Positions 1-5,964 are shown, counted from the stretch's first letter. The stretch: DNA of 7,382 nucleotides from an uncultured Clostridia bacterium (GCA_944393165.1 CALXZF010000035.1:1-7382); one strand, 5' to 3'. Translations and numbers: made by a program. Notes: generated by a model from the letters alone, not told the origin.

Positions 1-2
1 TA

Positions 3-1085
3 GATGCAGAATATCAAGAGCCAGCACCTGCAGAAGACTTTAGGTGGACAGAATTAGACGACGGAACAATAAGAATATACGAATATCTTGGAAACGAAAC
101 AAGCTTAAAAATACCAGATACAATAGATGGTAAGGCTGTTACAGTAATACAAAATGATGGTCGTGGAGGAAGTTCAGCAGGATGGGAAGAAGGAGGACAA
201 ATATCAAACAATGTAATATTTAAGAGTATAGATATTCCAGATACAGTAACAATAATTGGAGCAAACAGTTTTGAAGATTCAAGCTTAGAACAAATAAATC
301 TACCAACATCATTGACAACAATAGGTGCGTATGCATTTTATGGTAATAAAATAAAAAAATTAGTTATACCAGATTCAGTAACTCAAATATCTCATAGAGC
401 CTTTTGGGAAAATGAAATAGAAGAACTGAAATTGTCTAAAAATTTAAAAAGAATAGAAGATTTTACATTTGGTTATAACAAGATTAAAAGCATTGATATA
501 CCAGAAGGAGTAACTTTTATAGGAGATAGAGCATTTATGAATAACCAAGCTACAGAAATTAATATTCCAAATACAGTAACCACAATTGAGGGCGGAGCAT
601 TTACCCAAAACAATCTAGAAGAAATAATATATGATAGAACGGAAACAGGAGAAGAAGATATGACAGTAATTAATTCATATGCAGGAAGAAACGCAGGAGA
701 TGTGGTTATTCAGAACGGAGTAGAAAAGATAGAAGCATTTGCATTTGATAGTGTTGGAATAACAAGCTTACAATTACCAGAAACAGTAAAGTCTGTACAT
801 TTAAGATCTTTTACTGAAACAGAAAATAACATAAGCGAAATAGTGATTAATGGACATTTAGAAAGCAGCAACTCAATGTCATTTATGTTTAAGGATGTAG
901 TAAAATTAGAGTTTAATACAGACAAATTTGTTTCTGTATTTGGTGCTATTGCATGTGATAATATAGAACAGATTATCGTGCCAGCAAGTGAAGATGACAG
1001 CATTATAAATTATTACAAAGGTCTTGTAGATAATGGGACAATATGGGTTACTGGAACAATAGGTAGCATAATAGAAAAAGAATAA
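3..1085 (+). CDS. BspA-like leucine-rich repeat (LRR_5) protein, 5' end outside window
   Basis: Codons from base 3 to the TAA at 1083-1085 are open (360 residues), so the gene starts upstream. The TTG at 312 lies inside the repeats and has no ribosome site, so it is not the start. From about residue 78 there are eight LRR_5 modules of the form IP-x-x-V-x-x-I-x-x-x-A-F, for example IPDSVTQISHRAF and IPEGVTFIGDRAF. The first six are spaced exactly 22 residues apart, the last two are more diverged, and residues 270-360 are a degenerate tail. Residues 1-77 include an acidic/Pro-Ala stretch and a first repeat-like strand. LRR_5 proteins of this type (BspA, TpLRR) are usually exported and bind host or matrix proteins. 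No signal peptide can be judged here, and the C-terminus (IIEKE) has no LPXTG motif or membrane anchor, so any anchor must be N-terminal. Family assignment is secure; ligand and location are unknown. Confidence 0.9.
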   Translation, partial: DAEYQEPAPAEDFRWTELDDGTIRIYEYLGNETSLKIPDTIDGKAVTVIQNDGRGGSSAGWEEGGQISNNVIFKSIDIPDTVTIIGANSFEDSSLEQINLPTSLTTIGAYAFYGNKIKKLVIPDSVTQISHRAFWENEIEELKLSKNLKRIEDFTFGYNKIKSIDIPEGVTFIGDRAFMNNQATEINIPNTVTTIEGGAFTQNNLEEIIYDRTETGEEDMTVINSYAGRNAGDVVIQNGVEKIEAFAFDSVGITSLQLPETVKSVHLRSFTETENNISEIVINGHLESSNSMSFMFKDVVKLEFNTDKFVSVFGAIACDNIEQIIVPASEDDSIINYYKGLVDNGTIWVTGTIGSIIEKE

Positions 1086-1181
1086 ATAAAAAAGTATTGA
1101 GAGCCTAGTATTGAGTACAGGTCCAGACTAGAATATGGTTATTCAAAAAGAAACTAAGAATTTGGCTTAATAGTTTTATTA

Positions 1182-1220
1182 AAAAAGTGATGTGACTATT
1201 GGAGAGTCATATCACTTTTT
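1182..1220 (+). terminator. Hairpin terminator of the LRR gene
   Basis: A 16-bp stem pairs 1182-1197 with 1205-1220 around a 7-nt loop, with one G-U wobble. The left arm begins with five A and the right arm ends in five T, so it can act as an intrinsic terminator in either direction. It lies about 100 nt after the LRR stop codon. The closing pairs are AU-rich, but the inner stem (agtgat..gact) is long enough to be stable. Confidence 0.75.
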
Positions 1221-1250
1221 AATTTAATGGGAAAATTCTATTAAATTAAA
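1218..1250. repeat. AT inverted repeat overlapping the terminator T tract
   Basis: An 11-bp perfect inverted repeat, TTTAATTTAAT at 1218-1228 and ATTAAATTAAA at 1240-1250, surrounds an 11-nt loop. It starts inside the T tract of the preceding terminator, so the two hairpins are partly exclusive. It is made only of A and T, and chance is a real possibility. Confidence 0.4.
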
Positions 1251-1261
1251 AGCTATAATCG

Positions 1262-1350
1262 CTATTACCTTTAGGGTTTTCTCCTTGCAGTAGGAAACCT
1301 AAATCGGCACGAACAAAGGGAGACATCCGTTGCTTGGGTCGTGTGAATGG
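1262..1350. other. Possible structured RNA or mobile-element remnant
   Basis: This stretch is richer in G and C than its surroundings and folds locally. Bases 1270-1281 (tttagggttttc) pair with 1293-1303 (ggaaacctaaa), with one bulged G and an 11-nt loop. Bases 1308-1312 (cacga) pair with 1339-1343 (tcgtg), enclosing a smaller hairpin gga-gaca-tcc at 1319-1328. I could not match it to a riboswitch, 6S, SRP, tmRNA or RNase P signature. It is orphaned: a terminator lies before it, a tandem repeat after it, and the next gene has its own promoter. One plus-strand frame is open from 1259 to the TAA at 1376-1378 without a start codon, so it could instead be the 3' end of a decayed gene or insertion sequence. 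Confidence 0.3.
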
Positions 1351-1415
1351 AGTAAAAAATAAGAAACTTAGAATTTAATTGCTGTTATGTTTTAAGAAAG
1401 AAAGCCTTACTGAGC

Positions 1416-1545
1416 AAATAAGAGTGTCCCTTTTGACCAAGTTCTTGGACGAATAGGAGTGTCCCTTTTGACCAAGTTCTTGGACGAATAGGAGTGTCCC
1501 TTTTGACCAAGTTCTTGGACAAATAGGAGTGTCCCTTTTGGCCAA
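1416..1545. repeat. 35-bp direct tandem repeat, 3.7 copies
   Basis: Three full units (1416-1450, 1451-1485, 1486-1520) and a 25-bp partial unit (1521-1545) follow each other with no spacers. Copies differ only at the first base (a/g), at position 6 (a/g), and by one a-to-g change in the last copy. Each unit contains the near-palindrome gaccaagttcttggac (stem ccaag/cttgg). With no spacers this is a VNTR-type array, not CRISPR. It ends 22 bp before the -35 box of the metal operon. An open minus-strand frame crosses it, but 35 is not a multiple of 3, so each copy is read in a different frame and a coding role is unlikely. Confidence 0.95.
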
Positions 1546-1567
1546 AGTAAAAAATTTATAAAAACTA

Positions 1568-1597
1568 TTGACAATTGAATAAACATTCAACTATAAT
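1568..1597 (+). promoter_or_regulatory. Sigma-A promoter of the arsR-cadA operon
   Basis: A perfect -35 box TTGACA (1568-1573) and a perfect -10 box TATAAT (1592-1597) are separated by 18 bp. The start of transcription should fall near 1604, giving a leader of about 74 nt before the arsR ATG. The whole spacer is occupied by the first operator palindrome, so bound repressor would block RNA polymerase directly. Confidence 0.88.
1575..1590. promoter_or_regulatory. ArsR/CadC operator O1 (promoter spacer)
   Basis: TTGAATAAACATTCAA is a perfect palindrome with 6-bp arms (TTGAAT/ATTCAA) around AAAC. It resembles known CadC/SmtB-type operators, which are A/T-rich palindromes with TTGAA/TTCAA-like arms. 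It lies wholly between the -35 and -10 boxes. Confidence 0.8.
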
Positions 1598-1607
1598 ATA
1601 AGTGATG

Positions 1608-1625
1608 ATTGAATAAGCGTTCAAT
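1608..1625. promoter_or_regulatory. ArsR/CadC operator O2 (near transcription start)
   Basis: ATTGAATAAGCGTTCAAT has perfect 6-bp arms ATTGAA/TTCAAT around TAAGCG. It repeats the O1 pattern with its centre 34 bp downstream and begins just after the predicted transcription start. Confidence 0.75.
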
Positions 1626-1642
1626 TGTTTTTGTAATCAACA

Positions 1643-1660
1643 GTTGAATAAACGCTCGAC
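1643..1660. promoter_or_regulatory. Degenerate operator O3 (leader, next to SD)
   Basis: GTTGAATAAACGCTCGAC keeps the left arm GTTGAATAA of O1/O2. Its right arm, CTCGAC, is a diverged TTCAAC. The centre is 35 bp after O2, and the site ends directly before the Shine-Dalgarno sequence AAAGGAGG (1663-1670). It is probably a weaker site for the same repressor. Confidence 0.55.
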
Positions 1661-1677
1661 CAAAAGGAGGAAGGGAA

Positions 1678-2040
1678 ATGTCAAAAAATGAATTTATATG
1701 TGATTGCAATATCATTCATCAAGAAGTAGTAGATTCAACATTAAAGCAGATGCCAGATGAAGATTCATTTAATAAAATAGCAGAGTTTTTCAAAATTCTT
1801 GGAGATACAACAAGAACAAAAATATTATTTGCATTAGATGCAAATGAAATGTGTGTGTGTGACATAGCGAATGTTTTAGGAATGAGTAAATCTTCAATTT
1901 CACACCAGCTGGGGACACTTAGAAGAATGGGAATAGTAAAGTGTAGAAGAGAAGGAAAAGAAGTATACTACATGTTGGATGATGAGCATGTAAAATATGT
2001 ATTTGAAATAGCGATGGAACATATAGAACATAGAAAATAA
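1678..2040 (+). CDS. cadC: CadC/SmtB-type ArsR family metal-sensing repressor
   Basis: A 120-residue DNA-binding repressor that should release DNA when it binds Cd, Zn or Pb. The ATG follows AAAGGAGG at 7 nt. A winged helix-turn-helix spans about residues 34-101, with DIANVLGMSKSSISHQL (62-78) as the HTH core. Two metal sites known in CadC can be traced. The alpha3N-type thiolate site has Cys59 and Cys61 (MCVCDIA) plus N-terminal Cys8 and Cys10 (ICDC). The alpha5 site has Asp102, His104, His115, and His118 where CadC has Glu. Both N-terminal Cys are present but are spaced CxC, not the CxxxC of staphylococcal CadC. It is first in an operon with cadA, 51 nt apart, and three operator copies precede it, so it most likely represses itself and cadA. 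Family is certain; which metal is the main inducer is inferred. Confidence 0.92.
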   Translation: MSKNEFICDCNIIHQEVVDSTLKQMPDEDSFNKIAEFFKILGDTTRTKILFALDANEMCVCDIANVLGMSKSSISHQLGTLRRMGIVKCRREGKEVYYMLDDEHVKYVFEIAMEHIEHRK

Positions 2041-2091
2041 CAAATTTTAACAAACTTTAGATTTTATATGAATAGGAAAGGACGAACAAGT

Positions 2092-3939
2092 ATGAAGAAG
2101 AAAGGCATAAAGATAATTATATCTCTTATATTATTTTTATTTGCAATGATTGTGAATTTTCAAAATGAATGGATAAATAAAGGAATTTTCATTGCAAGTT
2201 ATATTATTGTTGGTTTTGAAATCTTAAGAAAAGCTATTAGAAATATTTTTAGAGGGGAAGTCTTTGATGAGAATTTCCTAATGTCTATAGCAACATTAGG
2301 TGCTTTTGCCATTGGAGAATTCCCAGAGGCAGTTGCTGTAATGCTCTTTTATCAGGTAGGAGAGCTTTTTCAAAGTTATGCGGTTGATAAATCAAGGAAG
2401 TCAATTACAAGTTTAATGGATATTAGACCAGATTATGCAAATGTATATAGAAATGGAAAATTGGAGAAAATAGACCCAGATGAAGTAAAAATAGGAGAAA
2501 CTATTGTAATAAAACCAGGTGAAAAAGTTCCATTAGACGGTCATATATTAGAAGGAAAAACTACTTTGGATACAAAAGCTTTAACAGGAGAGTCTTTGCC
2601 AAGAGAGACAAAAGAGGGAGAAGATGTTTTAAGTGGATGCATTAATTTAAATGGAACTATAAAAGTTGAAGTGACAAAAGAATATGGTGAATCAACAGTA
2701 AGTAAAATTTTAGATTTGGTTGAAAATGCAAGTAGTAAAAAGTCAAAATCAGAGAATTTCATAACAAAGTTTGCAAGATATTATACACCAACTGTAGTAA
2801 TTATAGCTTTAATCCTTGCAATAGTACCTCCACTTGTGTTGGAAGGAGCAAATTTTGGTGATTGGCTATATAGAGCATTATCATTCTTAGTTGTTTCATG
2901 TCCATGTGCTTTAGTAATATCAATACCTCTAAGCTTTTTTGGAGGAATTGGCGGAGCATCTAAAATGGGAATTTTAATTAAAGGAAGTAATTATTTAGAA
3001 GCACTTGCAAATGTGGAAATAGCAGTATTTGACAAAACTGGAACACTTACAGAAGGTGTATTCGAGGTACAAAAAGTAGACCCGGTAGAAATGACAAAAG
3101 AAGATTTGTTAATGATAACTGCATATGCTGAAAACTATTCAAATCACCCAATCTCAAAATCTGTAAAAAAGGCATATGGAAAAGAAGTAGACGAAAAGCA
3201 AATTATAAATGCGGAAGAACTATCAGGTTTAGGAATTAAAGCAAAAATTGGCGACAAAATTGTACTAGTTGGAAATGAAAAACTAATGAAAGAAAACAAT
3301 ATTAAATTTGCTAAATGTGATGATATTGGAACAGTTATATATGTTGCAATAAATGATAAATATGCAGGACATATTGTTATAGCAGATAAAATAAAAGAAG
3401 ATTCTAAAAAGGCGATAGCAGAATTAAAGAAAAATAATGTTAAACATACTATAATGCTTACTGGAGATAGAAAAGAAGTAGGAGATGCTGTTGCAAAAGA
3501 AATAGGTTTGGATAAAGTATATACAGAGTTATTACCTGACGGAAAAGTGGCTAAAGTTGAAGAGTTATTAAAATCAAAAACTGAAAAAGGAAAACTTGTT
3601 TTCGTTGGAGACGGAATTAATGACGCACCAGTTCTTGCTTTGGCAGATATAGGGATTGCTATGGGAGGCCTAGGCGCAGACAGCGCGATTGAAGCAGCAG
3701 ATGTGGTAATAATGACAGATGAACCTTCTAAAATTATAAATGCAATAAAATTATCGAAAAAAACAATGAGAATAGTAAAACAAAATATAATCTTTGCTAT
3801 AGCTGTTAAGGTTGGTGTCTTAATACTAGCAGCGTTAGGTATATCAACTATGTGGCAAGCTGTATTTGCAGATGTGGGAGTTTCAATCTTAGCGATTTTA
3901 AATGCTCTTAGAGTTTTAAGAGTAAGAAAAGCAAAATGA
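2092..3939 (+). CDS. cadA: P1B-2 type Zn/Cd/Pb-exporting ATPase lacking an N-terminal HMA domain
   Basis: Cytoplasmic-membrane pump exporting Zn2+, Cd2+ or Pb2+ with ATP. I chose ATG 2092 over the in-frame ATG 2068 because AGGAAAGGA (2074-2082) is placed for 2092, while 2068 has no ribosome site. The product is 615 residues. Eight membrane segments are visible: four before the actuator domain (residues 5-96), two at about 233-284, and two at about 565-608. Motifs in order: actuator TGES 165-168; CPC 270-272 in TM6; DKTGT with phospho-Asp314; HP 352-353; TGDR from 457; GDGIND 506-511. TM7 Lys573 and TM8 Asp594 are 21 residues apart, the same spacing as the ZntA pair Lys693/Asp714, which supports the Zn/Cd/Pb class over copper. 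ZntA and CadA are usually about 730 residues with one or more CXXC domains. Here TM1 begins at residue 5 and no such domain exists. It is transcribed with the upstream repressor. No T-rich terminator follows; a long hairpin element starts 40 bp downstream. Confidence 0.95.
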   Translation: MKKKGIKIIISLILFLFAMIVNFQNEWINKGIFIASYIIVGFEILRKAIRNIFRGEVFDENFLMSIATLGAFAIGEFPEAVAVMLFYQVGELFQSYAVDKSRKSITSLMDIRPDYANVYRNGKLEKIDPDEVKIGETIVIKPGEKVPLDGHILEGKTTLDTKALTGESLPRETKEGEDVLSGCINLNGTIKVEVTKEYGESTVSKILDLVENASSKKSKSENFITKFARYYTPTVVIIALILAIVPPLVLEGANFGDWLYRALSFLVVSCPCALVISIPLSFFGGIGGASKMGILIKGSNYLEALANVEIAVFDKTGTLTEGVFEVQKVDPVEMTKEDLLMITAYAENYSNHPISKSVKKAYGKEVDEKQIINAEELSGLGIKAKIGDKIVLVGNEKLMKENNIKFAKCDDIGTVIYVAINDKYAGHIVIADKIKEDSKKAIAELKKNNVKHTIMLTGDRKEVGDAVAKEIGLDKVYTELLPDGKVAKVEELLKSKTEKGKLVFVGDGINDAPVLALADIGIAMGGLGADSAIEAADVVIMTDEPSKIINAIKLSKKTMRIVKQNIIFAIAVKVGVLILAALGISTMWQAVFADVGVSILAILNALRVLRVRKAK

Positions 3940-3979
3940 TTTTAATTGAAAATATGTTACAATTCACAGCTGATACTAA

Positions 3980-4136
3980 TTGGCAAAGCACTGTATATTT
4001 TGTATTTTCTGTTTTCGGCCCCCAACATCGCACAAACTGTAAATGCTCAAATTCTTTTCGCATAACAGTTTGTAAACTTGTCGGTCCCCACCTTAAGCAC
4101 TCAAACAGAAATAAAAAATATACAGTGCTTTGCCAA
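3980..4136. mobile_element. MITE-like element with ~33-bp terminal inverted repeats
   Basis: The ends pair over 3980-4013 and 4104-4136. The outer 22 bp (ttggcaaagc...) are a perfect inverted match, then one mismatch and one extra base. Inside is a second perfect inverted repeat, ACAAACTGT (4032-4040) and ACAGTTTGT (4065-4073), and two similar segments cggcccccaac and cggtccccacc. The element is 157 bp, encodes no plausible protein and is more GC-rich than its flanks. This is the form of a non-autonomous miniature transposon or a dispersed structured repeat. I see no convincing target-site duplication (at most AA). The right end is followed by A, not T, so it is not a standard terminator for cadA, although the RNA hairpin could protect the cadA 3' end. 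The small open frame across it (ATG at 3936) is best explained as chance. Confidence 0.7.
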
Positions 4137-4188
4137 AAAAATGGTCGTCAACTGTAAAGAAAGTGCATTTCAAATGTAAGAAATAATA

Positions 4189-4218
4189 TTTACAACTCAA
4201 GAAAACATATGATATAAT
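4189..4218 (+). promoter_or_regulatory. Promoter of the SDR-pentapeptide operon
   Basis: TTTACA (4189-4194) and TATAAT (4213-4218) are 18 bp apart. TGA just before the -10 makes an extended -10 (TGnTATAAT). It lies about 50 bp beyond the MITE-like element, so the element does not supply it. Predicted transcription start is near 4225, leaving a leader of about 68 nt. Confidence 0.7.
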
Positions 4219-4292
4219 TGTGGCAAAATTAGACACAAATTGCAATAAATATGAGCATAAGATGTAAGGTGAAAAATGAAGGAGGAATACCA

Positions 4293-5207
4293 ATGAAAAA
4301 TTATTTAGGATACGAGGGAAAGGTTTGTGTAGTAACAGGAGCTTCTAGCGGTATGGGAGAAGCAACAACAAAAATGTTAGTAGACTTAGGAGCGAAAGTT
4401 TATGCATTGGATTTAAATCCTTGCAATGTAGAGGGAATAACAGAATTTATTAAATGTAACTTGGCTAAAAAAGAAGAGATTGATGAAGCTTTTAGCAAAA
4501 TACCAGAGCATATAGATTCGTTCTTTGGAGTTGCTGGATTGTCTGGAGCAAAAACAGACTATAGAACTACATTTGATTGTAATTATACAGCAAATATGTA
4601 TATAACACTAAATTATTTAAAAAACAGAATGAGCAAAGGTGGTTCAATTGTTTATTGTACTTCAACAGCAGGGTTAGAATGGAAAAGATTCAAAAAAGAG
4701 CAAAATAAAGTTGTTCATGCAAAAACTTGGGAAGAGGTTCAAGAAGTTACTAAAAAATTAGCGGCTTCTGCACCTGCAACATTTGCATATATGTATTCAA
4801 AAAGATGTGCTTCACAATTCGCATGTGAACAAGCGGTAGAATTTGCAAAAATGGGTATAAGGGTTAACAATGTATTGCCAGGCTCAACAGATACTGGAAT
4901 GAAACAAGAGTTTCAAGATATGATAGGCAGTGAAGAGGCTTTGATTGCACAAGCAGGACTTGCTGGAAGACTTGCAACATCAGAAGAAATGGCAGGACCT
5001 ATGGTATTTTTAAATTCAGACATGGCTTCATTTGTATCTGGATTAGATATGGTAGTAGATTATACAGATACTTGCTTAAAAACATTAGGTTTAAAAAAGA
5101 ATCTTGAAGCAATTTCTGCAACAAATCCAATTATTTGTGCATTAGCTAAAAAAATGCTTAGTAAAGAAGCAAATAGCAAAGCTTTAAAACCTGGAAGTGA
5201 TAAATAA
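4293..5207 (+). CDS. Short-chain dehydrogenase/reductase, 3-alpha-hydroxysteroid dehydrogenase-like
   Basis: A soluble NAD(P)-dependent oxidoreductase of 304 residues. The start is ATG 4293, which follows GAAGGAGG (4278-4285) at 7 nt; an in-frame ATG at 4251 has no ribosome site. Visible features: cofactor loop TGASSGMG (15-22); Asp40 at the end of beta-2, which favours NAD(H); Asn97; Ser124 (CTSTAG); and Tyr166-x3-Lys170 (YMYSK). Between Ser124 and Tyr166 are 41 residues, far more than the roughly 12 of classical SDRs. The same long insert is known from Comamonas 3-alpha-HSD/carbonyl reductase, and the overall pattern (AYxxSK, then NxxxPGxTxTxM) fits that subgroup. The usual NNAG is replaced by GVAGLSG, also as in that subgroup. 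A tail of about 40 residues extends past the Rossmann core. SDR membership is certain; steroid or bile-acid activity is an inference, and other ketone or alcohol substrates are possible. It shares an operon with the pentapeptide-repeat gene 3 nt downstream. Confidence 0.9.
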   Translation: MKNYLGYEGKVCVVTGASSGMGEATTKMLVDLGAKVYALDLNPCNVEGITEFIKCNLAKKEEIDEAFSKIPEHIDSFFGVAGLSGAKTDYRTTFDCNYTANMYITLNYLKNRMSKGGSIVYCTSTAGLEWKRFKKEQNKVVHAKTWEEVQEVTKKLAASAPATFAYMYSKRCASQFACEQAVEFAKMGIRVNNVLPGSTDTGMKQEFQDMIGSEEALIAQAGLAGRLATSEEMAGPMVFLNSDMASFVSGLDMVVDYTDTCLKTLGLKKNLEAISATNPIICALAKKMLSKEANSKALKPGSDK

Positions 5208-5210
5208 AAA

Positions 5211-5870
5211 GTGAAACAGCAAGATATTAATATTTTAAAACCGCAAAAAATGTTTTTAAATGATTTACAGAATGAAAAACTTGACCAAGTAATGGAAAAG
5301 TTTCAAGAGAAAAAAATAGAAAGAGCTCAATTTGAATGTGAAGAAAAATATGAAATTGAGCTCTATGATGTTGAATTTGAATATTGTAAATTTAATAAAA
5401 TAACTATTCTAAGCAGTAAATTAGAAAAGGCTACATTTAAAGATGTTATTTTTGATAACTGCAATTTTGCAAATACATCTTTTATGAATTCAACATTTAT
5501 TAGATGTGAATTCAATAATTGCAAATTAGAAGGGGCAAATCTTGCTGATAGCATATTATATAATGTTTCTTTTATAGGTACAAATGCTAAATATATAAAC
5601 CTGTCATTAGCAAGTTTAGAAAGAGTAGTATTTGATGATACAATATTAAGAAATAGCTATTTCCAGGAGAATAAGCTAAAAAATGTTTATTTTAAGAAAG
5701 CAGATTTAACTCAATCACAATTCTTTAAAACAAGTTTGAAAAATATTGACATATCAAATGCTAACATAGAAGGAATTGCAATATCAATTGATGATATAAA
5801 AGGAGCAATAATAGACCAAATGCAAGCTCTGGATTTATTATACTTAATAGGAGTTAAAATAAAAGATTAA
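5211..5870 (+). CDS. Pentapeptide-repeat protein
   Basis: A 219-residue protein starting with GTG, 3 nt after the SDR stop. The ribosome site GGAAGTGAT (5193-5201) lies inside the last SDR codons, 9 nt from the GTG, and matches the anti-SD complement at eight of nine bases, so translational coupling is likely. Residues 14-36 look helical. From about 50 to 190 the chain follows the A(D/N)Lxx/xxFxx pattern (for example CNFANTSFMNSTF, LEGANLADS, KKADLTQSQF), enough for about seven coils of a right-handed quadrilateral beta-helix. A conserved-looking tail (GAIIDQMQALDLLYLIG) closes the fold. Some pentapeptide proteins (Qnr, MfpA, McbG) mimic DNA and protect gyrase, but most have no known role. 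Nothing here shows gyrase binding. No signal peptide or membrane segment is seen, so it is probably cytoplasmic. Function unknown. Confidence 0.88.
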   Translation: MKQQDINILKPQKMFLNDLQNEKLDQVMEKFQEKKIERAQFECEEKYEIELYDVEFEYCKFNKITILSSKLEKATFKDVIFDNCNFANTSFMNSTFIRCEFNNCKLEGANLADSILYNVSFIGTNAKYINLSLASLERVVFDDTILRNSYFQENKLKNVYFKKADLTQSQFFKTSLKNIDISNANIEGIAISIDDIKGAIIDQMQALDLLYLIGVKIKD

Positions 5871-5933
5871 TAATATTACAAAAATGTAAGAAAAGGATTG
5901 TTCAAAAGAATAGCAAAAACCATATAAACATGA

Positions 5934-5939
5934 TATAAT
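5934..5939 (+). promoter_or_regulatory. Extended -10 promoter ahead of the yccF relic
   Basis: TATAAT preceded by TGA (TGnTATAAT). No good -35 box lies at 16-18 bp (tagcaa at best). The AAACATGATATAATT context resembles that of the SDR promoter (ACATATGATATAATT), and both have AAATGTAAGAAA upstream. It would have served the now broken yccF gene. Confidence 0.45.
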
Positions 5940-5946
5940 TTAAGAG

Positions 5947-5964
5947 AATACTTTGAAAAGTATT
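5947..5964. promoter_or_regulatory. Inverted repeat at the predicted transcription start
   Basis: AATACTTT and AAAGTATT form a perfect 8-bp inverted repeat around GA, beginning 8 bp after the -10 box. It could be a repressor site at +1 or a 5' stem-loop of the transcript. It is A/T-only apart from two C-G pairs and the central G, so support is modest. Confidence 0.35.

Noticed and set aside
1262..1350. ZTP (pfl) riboswitch, suggested by gggtcgtgtg
   Set aside because: The motif would open the aptamer, but the conserved downstream ZTP elements do not follow it and no purine or folate gene is adjacent.
1416..1545. CRISPR array
   Set aside because: Units are contiguous with no unique spacers, and no cas genes are present.
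1375..1590. 71-codon minus-strand frame over the tandem repeat
   Set aside because: The 35-bp unit is read in a different frame in each copy, the frame crosses the arsR promoter and operator O1, and no ribosome site is evident.
2068..2091. Upstream ATG as cadA start
   Set aside because: No ribosome site precedes it, and the sequence between the two ATGs contains the ribosome site of the 2092 start.
3936..4157. 73-codon plus-strand frame starting with ATGA overlap at the cadA stop
   Set aside because: It runs through the MITE-like inverted repeat, has no recognisable domain, and its composition follows the element; best explained as chance.
4218..4238. TTGTG / CACAA inverted repeat at the SDR transcription start as an operator
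   Set aside because: Five-base arms in AT-rich sequence are expected by chance; no second copy supports it.
4251..4292. Upstream ATG as SDR start
   Set aside because: The 14 extra codons contain the strong GAAGGAGG of the 4293 start and do not look like an SDR N-terminus.
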